A DNA stretch of 5,408 bases from an uncultured Sphingomonas sp. (GTDB taxonomy: Bacteria; Pseudomonadota; Alphaproteobacteria; Sphingomonadales; Sphingomonadaceae), in the NCBI GenBank assembly GCA_934555855.1, contig CAKTFL010000172.1:1-5408 (forward strand), given 5' to 3'. The notes under the pieces were generated by a model. That model was not told where the DNA came from. It made no database searches and was given only the letters and a program-made list of their open reading frames with translations. Shown piece by piece: positions 1 through 5,310 of this stretch (the first letter of the stretch is position 1; the number at the start of each line of letters is the position of its first letter). The translations under genes were made by a program, and so were the position numbers.

Positions 1-88
1 AGGCGCGCGTGTGCAGAGGGGAGTAGGCGCGGTCGGGCTTGGGCAGGACGTACGGCGCCGAGCGCTGGAACACGGTCATCGACCCCAC
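1..88 (-). other. Flavin-containing monooxygenase-like fragment fused in frame to cobC
   Basis: In the cobC frame, residues 232-259 contain TVFQRSAPYVLPKPDRAY followed by SPLHTR. From family knowledge this matches the segment after the NADPH-binding Rossmann motif of FMO and Baeyer-Villiger-type monooxygenases (the T-V-F-Q-R-S/T-x-x-x-V-x-P-x-x-D pattern) and has no place in an aminotransferase fold. The preceding PAIVERV would suit either family, so the exact junction is uncertain by several codons (about positions 80-106). No stop or start marks the junction. It is either a recombination scar or an assembly chimera at a contig end. Only about 28 residues are visible, so the assignment rests on one motif. 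Confidence 0.55.
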
Positions 89-778
89 CCGCTCGACGAT
101 CGCCGGCGGCGCGACCACGAACCCCAGTCGCAGCCCGGCCAGGCCGAAGAACTTGCCGAACGATCGCAGCACGATCACGGGCAGGTCGTCGTCGGGGTCG
201 CCGAGGATGCTGTCGGCGGGCGCGGCATCGGCAAATGCCTCGTCCACCACGAGCCAGCCGCCCGCCTCGCGCTGCGCCACCGCGATCCGGCGCAACCGGG
301 CGGGATCGATGACGCGGCCATCCGGATTGTTGGGATTGGCGAGCAGGATGGTGGCGGCGTTCCCCGCGACGCCGTCCAGCGCCGCGACCGCAACCTGCTC
401 GGCGGCGACCTCGGTATGGGTGCCGTAAGCGGGACGGATCGACACGATCGGCCGGGACAGGCCCAGCGCCGGCAGCAGCCGCAGCGCGATCTCGCTACCC
501 GGCACCGCCGCGACCCGCGCGGGATCGGCGCCGACGTACCGGGCGGCCGCCGCTTCCAGTTCGGCAAGCGCGCTCGCCTGCGGCAACGGACCCAGGTCGG
601 CCGTCAGCGGCTCGCGCGGGCTCCAAGCGACCGGGTTGATCCCGGTCGACAGGTCGATCCACGGCTGCGGCGCGTGCGGAAAGGCGTGCATGGCCGCGTC
701 CAGCCGCCCGCCATGCCGGCTGAAGGATGGAGCGGGCCGCTCCGATTGCGCTTGCGTCATCCGGTTGGCCATCGCCAT
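1..778 (-). CDS. cobC: Threonine-phosphate decarboxylase CobC (PLP fold-type I), 3' truncated and chimeric at the edge
   Basis: This PLP-dependent enzyme decarboxylates L-threonine O-3-phosphate to (R)-1-amino-2-propanol O-phosphate, the aminopropanol arm joining the corrin ring to the nucleotide loop of B12; it acts in the cytosol. Reading the minus strand gives 259 residues with no stop before the window edge. Visible features: the family opening SRHGGRLDAA (about 20-29), WIDLSTGINP (40-49), a GSE phosphate-loop motif, NPNNPDG (148-154), VVDEAFAD with the PLP-contacting Asp179, and SFGKFFGLAGLRLGF with the Schiff-base Lys209. The CobC pattern holds to about residue 231 (VAPPAIVERV) and is then replaced by an unrelated sequence; the CobC small domain (about 100 more residues) is missing. 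ATG 778 is the longest start near the family N-terminus; ATG 772 or 760 are possible, and none has a clear Shine-Dalgarno site. It diverges from cobU. Function is sure for the N-terminal part; an intact enzyme is not shown. Confidence 0.82.
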   Translation of the reverse strand, partial: MAMANRMTQAQSERPAPSFSRHGGRLDAAMHAFPHAPQPWIDLSTGINPVAWSPREPLTADLGPLPQASALAELEAAAARYVGADPARVAAVPGSEIALRLLPALGLSRPIVSIRPAYGTHTEVAAEQVAVAALDGVAGNAATILLANPNNPDGRVIDPARLRRIAVAQREAGGWLVVDEAFADAAPADSILGDPDDDLPVIVLRSFGKFFGLAGLRLGFVVAPPAIVERVGSMTVFQRSAPYVLPKPDRAYSPLHTRA

Positions 779-815
779 TCGGCGCGCGAACGGCAAGAAG
801 GGACATGGCGATGGC
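768..815. repeat. 11-bp perfect inverted repeat over the divergent cobC/cobU start codons
   Basis: GCCATCGCCAT (768-778) and ATGGCGATGGC (805-815) are exact reverse complements separated by 26 bases. Each arm contains two ATG codons in the reading frame of its gene, so both proteins would start Met-Ala-Met-Ala if the inner ATG were used. It could be an operator, a hairpin in read-through RNA, or coincidence in GC-rich coding DNA. Confidence 0.6.
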
Positions 816-1329
816 GGACGGGCCAAGAACGATACTGGTGCTGGGCGGCGCGCGCTCGGGCAAGAGCCGCCACGCCCAGCGGCTGGCGGAAGGCTGGCGG
901 GGAGAGCATGTGTTCATCGCGACCGCCGAGGCGCTGGACGACGAGATGAACGGCCGCATCGACCGTCACCGTGCGGACCGCGACGCACGCTGGCGCACGG
1001 TGGAGGCGCCCCGCGACCTGCCCGAAGCCATTCGCGCACAGGATGGCGGAGGGCGCGTGCTGCTGATCGATTGCCTGACCATGTGGCTATCCAACCTGCT
1101 GCTCGCGGACGCGGATCTGGACGCGGCGGGCGATGCGCTGGCGGCGGCGCTGGCGGGATCGACCGGCCGGATCGTGCTGGTCGCGAACGAGGTCGGCTTC
1201 GGCATCGTCCCCGACAACGCGCTCGCGCGGCGGTTCCGGGATGCGGCGGGGTTCCTCAACCAGCGGGTGGCGGCCCTGTGCCAGGCGACCGACCTGGTTG
1301 TGGCGGGAATGCCACTCCGGCTGAAGTGA
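811..1329 (+). CDS. cobU: Bifunctional adenosylcobinamide kinase / adenosylcobinamide-phosphate guanylyltransferase
   Basis: CobU (CobP in the aerobic nomenclature) phosphorylates adenosylcobinamide and transfers GMP to give adenosylcobinamide-GDP, the activated intermediate to which cobalamin synthase adds the lower-ligand nucleoside. The 172-residue protein has the expected family length. Visible features: P-loop GGARSGKS (12-19); DDEM followed by RIDRHR, which aligns with the histidine region guanylylated in Salmonella CobU (here probably His53); CLTMWLSNLL near 88-97; and the signature NEVGFGIVP (126-134) leading to RFRDAAGFLNQ. The start at ATG 811 is preferred because AAGGGA (798-803) sits 7 bases upstream; ATG 805 would add two residues but is too close to that site. 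cobC diverges just upstream and a hairpin terminator follows at once, so it looks like a single-gene unit outside the riboswitch. No convincing promoter is visible; it would have to lie inside the start of cobC. It appears intact. Confidence 0.95.
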   Translation: MADGPRTILVLGGARSGKSRHAQRLAEGWRGEHVFIATAEALDDEMNGRIDRHRADRDARWRTVEAPRDLPEAIRAQDGGGRVLLIDCLTMWLSNLLLADADLDAAGDALAAALAGSTGRIVLVANEVGFGIVPDNALARRFRDAAGFLNQRVAALCQATDLVVAGMPLRLK

Positions 1330-1330
1330 T

Positions 1331-1360
1331 AAGCGGGGCTATTCTCTCAGCCCCCGCTTT
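1331..1360 (+). terminator. Hairpin terminator after cobU
   Basis: AAGCGGGGCT (1331-1340) pairs with AGCCCCCGCTT (1349-1359) with one bulged C and an 8-base loop, starting two bases after the cobU stop. The T run is short (TTT, 1358-1360), so it is a modest intrinsic terminator or a 3'-end-stabilising hairpin. It insulates cobU from the riboswitch leader. Confidence 0.65.
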
Positions 1361-1367
1361 GCGCTAG

Positions 1368-1605
1368 GGCGCGCGCCGGATCGGGCTCGCCCGGTCCGAA
1401 CATGATCGTGCCGGTGCCCCGCAAGGGGCTGAAAACGGGACTGCGGTGCGGGGCCTCGGCTCCAAATCCGCGGCTGTCCCTGCAACTGTGAGCGGAGAGC
1501 GAGGAGCACGGGCGTCGGCAGTCAACCGGCGCGGCCACTGGGGAAACCTGGGAAGGCGTGCTTCGAGCGACGACCCGCGAGCCAGGAGACCTGCCGGCGC
1601 GCGTC
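1368..1605 (+). promoter_or_regulatory. Cobalamin (AdoCbl-type) riboswitch aptamer upstream of btuB-cobO
   Basis: The conserved elements appear in order: GAAAACGGGA (1431-1440), CCAAATCCGCGGCTG (about 1462-1476) running into the core GCTGTCCCTGCAACTGT (1473-1489), GCCACTG (1534-1540), GGGAAGGC (about 1550-1557), and the B12 box GAGCCAGGAGACCTGCC (1579-1595). The closing helix P1 is a perfect 10-bp match, CGCGCGCCGG (1370-1379) with CCGGCGCGCG (1594-1603), extendable by a G-U and a G-C pair to 1368/1605. This is the standard architecture of the cobalamin riboswitch family, with the large peripheral domain between the core and the box. Binding adenosylcobalamin should reduce expression of btuB and cobO. 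The promoter is not recognisable; it would overlap the cobU terminator. Confidence 0.95.
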
Positions 1606-1798
1606 GCTCATGCTTTGGCCCAGGGGGTGGCCGGGGCACGGACAGTCCGTTCGAGCGACAAGTGCCGCGCGGCTTCGGGGCCGCAGACGGCGCCTGTGGC
1701 TCGGGGGCACCGCGTTCGCCCCGCCGCATGTGCCGGCGTTCGCCTGTTCGCGAACGGCCCCGCCGCGTCCTTTGGTGTCGACGCGGGGAAGATTTATC
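1606..1798 (+). promoter_or_regulatory. Long untranslated leader and expression platform of btuB
   Basis: These 193 bases between the aptamer and the btuB start show no coding signal of their own; the btuB frame happens to stay open upstream to 1610 but the protein there is arginine/proline-rich and lacks a signal peptide. Two hairpins stand out. GTTCGC (1738-1743) pairs with GCGAAC (1750-1755) across a 6-base loop. CCGCGTC (1763-1769) pairs perfectly with GACGCGG (1780-1786), and CC (1760-1761) can continue pairing with GG (1787-1788) past a bulged G1762. The second stem buries the GGGG of the Shine-Dalgarno GGGGAAG (1785-1791), which suggests control of translation initiation. No clean U-tract terminator is visible. 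Confidence 0.5.
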
Positions 1799-3754
1799 GT
1801 GACCAAGATCGTAAGTGGGACCGTCATATCGCTGCTGGTGCTCTCAATGGCAGGCGCCGCCACCCCGGCGCTCGCGCAAAGCGATCCCACCATCCCGACC
1901 ACCGACGCAAGCGGGAACGAGGTGATCGTCACCGCCTCGCGCTCCGGTGAAGGGGTGGAGGTCAGGAACCTGCCCGCGTCGGTGACGCTGCTCACCGCCG
2001 ACGACCTTCGGCAGCGTCAGACGCGCGTCGTCTCCGACGTGCTGCGCGACGTGCCCGGCCTGGCGGTCAGCCGTACCGGCGCGGTCGGCGGCACCACCGC
2101 CGTCCGTGTCCGGGGCACGGAAAGCAACCATGTGCTGGTCCTGATCGACGGGATCGAGGCGTCGGACCCCTATTATGGCGAGTTCGACTTCGGCACGCTG
2201 ATCGCCGACGAAAGCGCGAAGGTGGAGGTGCTGCGCGGGCAGCAGTCATCGCTTTACGGCTCCGACGCGATCGGCGGCGTCATCCAGTACATCACTCTGA
2301 CCGGCCGCGAGGCGCCGGGCCTGTCGCTGCGCGCGGAGGGCGGCTCGTTCGGCACCGGCTCGGGCGGGGCGCGGTTCGCCGGCTATTCCGACACGCTGGA
2401 TTATGCGGTGTCCGCCTCCGCTTATCGCACCGACGGCTACCCCACCGCGCGGGGCGGCACGCGCGACATCGGCGCGACGCTGGTCAATGCGACCGCGAAG
2501 CTCAGCTGGACGCCATCGGACGTGTTCAAGCTGACCGGGGTCGGCCGCTACGGCTATACCGACGCGCTGACCAACGACAGCGACTCCGATCCGGCCAGCC
2601 CGACCTTCGGCTACACGGTCGACAGCCCCGGCACGGGGTATGAGAACAACGCCTATTACGGCCTGGTCCGCGCCGACCTGTCGCTGTTGGAGGGACGCTG
2701 GAACAGCGCGCTGACCGGGCAGGTAGCTTCCACCACGCGCGACGGCACCGACAGCTTCGGCAGCGCCTATGGCGACAAGGGCCGGCGCTACAAGGGCACG
2801 TTCGAATCGAGCTTCCGTTTCGGCAGCGGGCGGGTGGTCAACCGCATCACCGGCGCGGTCGATTTCGAGCGGGAGGAGTTCGAGAACACGACCCCGTCCG
2901 ACTTCGTCTTCCAGGGGCGCCGCTCGACCGAGAATTGGGGCTTTGTCGGCCAATATGAGCTGACGGTCGACGATGCCTTCTCCGCCGGGGCCAGCGTCCG
3001 CCGCGACGAGAACAACCGTTTCGACGACACCACCACCTATCGCGTGCAGGCGGGCTATCGCCTGCCCTTCGGCCTGCGCGTCCGCGGCGCATACGGGACG
3101 GGCGTCAAAAATCCCGGCTATTACGAGCTGTTCGGCTATTCGGACGGCCGCTACATCGGCAACCCCGACCTGAAGCCCGAAAAGTCGCAAGGCTGGGAAG
3201 CCGGCATCGACCAGGACTTCGCCGGCGGACGTGCCACGATCGGTGCGACCTATTTCGATTCGCGGCTCAGGGACGAGATCTACACGCGCTACACGCCCGA
3301 TTTCGTGGCGGTGCCCGACAATCGCACAAGCCGTTCGACGCAAAAGGGCGTGGAGCTGTTCGTGTCCGCCCGGCCGATCCCGCAGCTGAAATTCGACCTC
3401 GCCTATACCTATACCGACGCTAGGGAGAACGGCGTGACCGAGGTGCGCCGGCCCGACCACATCGCCAGCTTCAACGCCACCGTCTTCTTGGCCGACCAGC
3501 GTTTCTCCGGCACGCTGACGCTGCGCTATAACGGCCGGCAGGGCGACCTGGCCTACACCGACCCGAGCTTCGTGCCGGTGCCCGTCAGCCTTCAGGAATA
3601 TGTGCTGGTCAACCTCAATGCCGACTACAGGCTGACCGACCGCCTCTCGTTGTTCGGCCGGATCGAGAACCTGTTCGACGAGCGCTATGAGGAGGTGTTC
3701 GGCTTCGCGACGCCGGGCCGGGCGGCTTATGGCGGCGTCCGGGCGCACTTCTGA
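1799..3754 (+). CDS. btuB: TonB-dependent outer-membrane cobalamin receptor BtuB
   Basis: A 22-strand barrel receptor importing cobalamin and other corrinoids into the periplasm with TonB-ExbBD energy. The protein has 651 residues, close to the family (E. coli BtuB is about 614 in precursor form). Visible features: a signal peptide with a hydrophobic core at 9-20 and an ALA-QS cleavage site near 26/27; a TonB box EVIVTAS (41-47); a plug domain at about 55-166 containing NLPASVTLLT, VLRDVPGLAV, VRVRGTESNHVLVLIDG and VEVLRGQQSSLYGSDAIGG; then the barrel, ending RAAYGGVRAHF with the terminal Phe typical of BAM substrates. The start GTG 1799 is chosen because it begins the signal peptide and follows GGGGAAG by 7 bases. 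The riboswitch just upstream makes the B12 substrate nearly certain. An Asp-rich loop, NDSDSD (259-264), resembles the kind of acidic loop that binds calcium in BtuB, but this is inference. The stop overlaps the cobO start. Confidence 0.93.
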   Translation: MTKIVSGTVISLLVLSMAGAATPALAQSDPTIPTTDASGNEVIVTASRSGEGVEVRNLPASVTLLTADDLRQRQTRVVSDVLRDVPGLAVSRTGAVGGTTAVRVRGTESNHVLVLIDGIEASDPYYGEFDFGTLIADESAKVEVLRGQQSSLYGSDAIGGVIQYITLTGREAPGLSLRAEGGSFGTGSGGARFAGYSDTLDYAVSASAYRTDGYPTARGGTRDIGATLVNATAKLSWTPSDVFKLTGVGRYGYTDALTNDSDSDPASPTFGYTVDSPGTGYENNAYYGLVRADLSLLEGRWNSALTGQVASTTRDGTDSFGSAYGDKGRRYKGTFESSFRFGSGRVVNRITGAVDFEREEFENTTPSDFVFQGRRSTENWGFVGQYELTVDDAFSAGASVRRDENNRFDDTTTYRVQAGYRLPFGLRVRGAYGTGVKNPGYYELFGYSDGRYIGNPDLKPEKSQGWEAGIDQDFAGGRATIGATYFDSRLRDEIYTRYTPDFVAVPDNRTSRSTQKGVELFVSARPIPQLKFDLAYTYTDARENGVTEVRRPDHIASFNATVFLADQRFSGTLTLRYNGRQGDLAYTDPSFVPVPVSLQEYVLVNLNADYRLTDRLSLFGRIENLFDERYEEVFGFATPGRAAYGGVRAHF

Positions 3755-4359
3755 TGGTCGAGCGGTCGGACGCGGACCATGCCGCGAAGATGGCCCGGAA
3801 AAAGGACGCGCACGACCGCATCGTCGCCTCCCGCCAGGTCGAAAAGGGGCTGCTGATCGTTCATACCGGCGCGGGGAAGGGCAAGACCTCCGCCGCGCTC
3901 GGAATGGTGGTGCGCGCGATCGGCCACGGCATGAAGGTCGGCGTCGTCCAGTTCGTGAAGGGTGCGATGGACACGGGGGAGGCCGCGGTCCTGGCCCGCT
4001 TCCCGGATGTGGAGTTCAAGCCGATGGGCGAGGGCTTCACCTGGGACACGCAGGATCGTACCCGCGACATCGCCAGCGCGCGAACGGCATGGGAAGAGGT
4101 CAAGCGAATGATCGCCGACCCGTCCTATGGCATGGTCGTTGCCGACGAGCTCAACATCGTGCTCCGCTACGACTATCTGCCGCTGGACGAGGTGCTGGAG
4201 GTGTTCGCCGCGAAGCCTGCCATGACCCATGTCATCGTTACCGGCCGCAACGCCCCCGGTGCGCTGGTCGACGTGGCGGACCTGGTCACCGACATGACGC
4301 TGGTGAAACACCCTTATCGGGAACAGGGCGTGAAGGCGCAAAAGGGCATCGAATTCTGA
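3754..4359 (+). CDS. cobO: Corrinoid adenosyltransferase CobO (CobA/BtuR family)
   Basis: This cytosolic enzyme transfers the 5'-deoxyadenosyl group from ATP to reduced cob(I)inamide/cob(I)alamin, making the adenosylated corrinoids needed by CobU and by B12 enzymes. The 201-residue length is normal. Visible features: a charged N-terminal helix (HAAKMARKKDAHDRI), the P-loop HTGAGKGKTSAA (37-48), GEGFTWDTQD (92-101) in which Phe95 and Trp97 align with the Phe91/Trp93 pair at the corrinoid site of Salmonella CobA, VVADELNIVLRYDYL (128-142), VIVTGRNAP, and the C-terminal HPYREQGVKAQKGIEF ending. The start ATG 3754 shares its A with the btuB stop (TGATG), so the two are probably translationally coupled and under the same riboswitch. 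It is the last gene of the unit. No defect is seen. Confidence 0.96.
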   Translation: MVERSDADHAAKMARKKDAHDRIVASRQVEKGLLIVHTGAGKGKTSAALGMVVRAIGHGMKVGVVQFVKGAMDTGEAAVLARFPDVEFKPMGEGFTWDTQDRTRDIASARTAWEEVKRMIADPSYGMVVADELNIVLRYDYLPLDEVLEVFAAKPAMTHVIVTGRNAPGALVDVADLVTDMTLVKHPYREQGVKAQKGIEF

Positions 4360-4389
4360 GGTGCCGCGAACTCGCCACCGCGCCTTTTT
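4360..4389 (+). terminator. Weak intrinsic terminator after cobO
   Basis: GGTG (4360-4363) pairs with CACC (4376-4379) and, past two bulged Cs, GCG (4366-4368) with CGC (4373-4375) around the loop AACT. A run of five Ts follows at 4385-4389 after five bases. It lies directly after the cobO stop and before a convergent gene. The stem is short and bulged, so efficiency is uncertain. Confidence 0.45.
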
Positions 4390-4425
4390 AAACAGAGGCG
4401 GGGCGTTTCGGGCCTGCCGTTCCCG

Positions 4426-5181
4426 TCACCCCAGCCCCGCGCGGGCGGAGGAGGGCGTTACGGGGCGGGGCTCCATCGCCGCACGCGTGTCTTCCAGCGC
4501 GAGCCGCACCAGCGCCTGCATCGCCTCTGCCGCGCCGTCCGGGTCGCCCGCGGCAATGGCGTCGAACACGCGCATATGATCGGGAATGGCATCGCGGGGC
4601 AGCGCCCGCGTCCGCTGCTTGAACAGGGTCGTCCAGCTCACCGCCGCGCCGATGCTCGCGCTCAGCACCACCAACGCATCGTTCCGCGTCGCCTGCAGCA
4701 TCACCGCATGGAACTCGCGATCGGCAATCCGGCCCTGATCGGTTGCCAGCGAGTGTCGCCGCATGGTTGCCAGCGCGGCCTTCATCTGCCGCACTTCCTC
4801 GCGGTCGCGCCGCTCGGCGGCGAGGCGCGCCGCGCCCGGCTCGATCATCTCGCGCAGCTCGAACAGGCTTCGCACCAGCTGCATGTCGGGCTCGCCCGAA
4901 AAGGCCCAGGCGAGGACATCGGGATCGAGCAGATTCCAGCGGTGGCGGGGCAGCACCCTGGTCCCCGTCTTGGGACGGCTTTCGACCAGCCCCTTCGCAG
5001 CCAGCGTCTGCAAGGCTTCGCGATAGGCGGTGCGCGACACATCCAGCGCCTGCGCGAACGCCACCTCGCCGGACAGCGTGTCGCCCGGCCGATAGGCGCC
5101 CGACAGGATGTCGGTGCCGATCCTGTTCGCGATGGCGCCGCGATGCCGGCGACCCGTGCCCCGTGGCAGGCGGGGCAGCAT
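4426..5181 (-). CDS. GntR-family transcriptional regulator, FadR subfamily (FCD domain), DgoR-like
   Basis: A 251-residue DNA-binding repressor or activator. The N-terminal winged helix-turn-helix (about 14-77) shows AIANRIGTDILSGAYRPGD, the recognition segment VSRTAYREALQTLAAKGLV and the wing SRPKTGTRV. The next segment, RHRWNLLDPDVLAWAF (79-94), strongly recalls the linker of E. coli DgoR (galactonate regulator). The FCD ligand-binding domain (about 102-235) has LFELREMIEPGAARLAAER, then Asp154 and His158 in ADREFH and His202 in IPDHMRVFDAI. The third metal-binding His of classic FCD domains is not found where expected (near 223-224, Ala-Leu), as in DgoR-type members. ATG 5181 is chosen because AGGAG lies 5 bases upstream; a GTG at 5232 would add 17 residues but falls at the predicted transcription start. 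The effector is unknown, probably a sugar acid; nothing ties it to B12. It converges on cobO. Confidence 0.88.
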   Translation of the reverse strand: MLPRLPRGTGRRHRGAIANRIGTDILSGAYRPGDTLSGEVAFAQALDVSRTAYREALQTLAAKGLVESRPKTGTRVLPRHRWNLLDPDVLAWAFSGEPDMQLVRSLFELREMIEPGAARLAAERRDREEVRQMKAALATMRRHSLATDQGRIADREFHAVMLQATRNDALVVLSASIGAAVSWTTLFKQRTRALPRDAIPDHMRVFDAIAAGDPDGAAEAMQALVRLALEDTRAAMEPRPVTPSSARAGLG

Positions 5182-5208
5182 CGTCTCTCCTACGGCTTCG
5201 ACGCCGTT

Positions 5209-5234
5209 TTCGTTACCCGAACGTTCGTTCACCC
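5209..5234. promoter_or_regulatory. Candidate operator upstream of the GntR gene
   Basis: A perfect 10-bp palindrome CGAACGTTCG (5218-5227) lies 37 bases upstream of the chosen ATG. It is embedded in an imperfect direct repeat, TTCGTTACCC (5209-5217 plus neighbours) and TTCGTTCACCC (5224-5234), with 15-bp periodicity. GntR proteins of this subfamily often bind palindromes near their own start, so autoregulation is a fair guess; the site does not match the FadR-type T-N-G-T-N3-A-C-N-A consensus. Confidence 0.35.
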
Positions 5235-5239
5235 ATGTA

Positions 5240-5267
5240 TGTATAGCAGCGGTCTTGCCGAGGGGAA
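5240..5267 (-). promoter_or_regulatory. Weak sigma-70-like promoter for the GntR gene
   Basis: Reading the minus strand, TTCCCC (5267-5262) and TATACA (5245-5240) are separated by 16 bases. The -10 matches four of six consensus bases and the -35 three of six. The predicted start, near 5233, would give a leader of about 50 bases carrying the palindrome, which also argues for the ATG at 5181 rather than the GTG at 5232. Confidence 0.35.
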
Positions 5268-5310
5268 GCGCGCCTCGCGGGGCTGAATGACGTCCCGCTT
5301 TCTCGCGCCG

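Noticed and set aside
11..949. A 312-codon plus-strand frame across cobC and the start of cobU
   Set aside because: It is antisense to clear CobC motifs and out of frame with cobU; composition is typical of a shadow frame.
1446..1802. Plus-strand open frames running through the riboswitch and leader, including an upstream extension of btuB to 1610
   Set aside because: They lie over the conserved RNA elements, encode arginine/proline-rich sequence without domains, and would put the btuB signal peptide 63 residues inside the protein.
2246..3748. A 500-codon open frame on the minus strand opposite btuB
   Set aside because: It mirrors btuB codons in GC-rich DNA, has no recognisable domain, and its opposite strand has a full signal peptide, TonB box, plug and barrel.
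4576..5286. A 236-codon plus-strand frame opposite the GntR gene
   Set aside because: It is the mirror of the GntR coding strand, with no domain and no ribosome binding site.
5262..5310. A GCGGG/CCCGC hairpin between the permease tail and the GntR promoter as a terminator
   Set aside because: The stem is only 5-6 bp with a 12-base loop and no T run follows.
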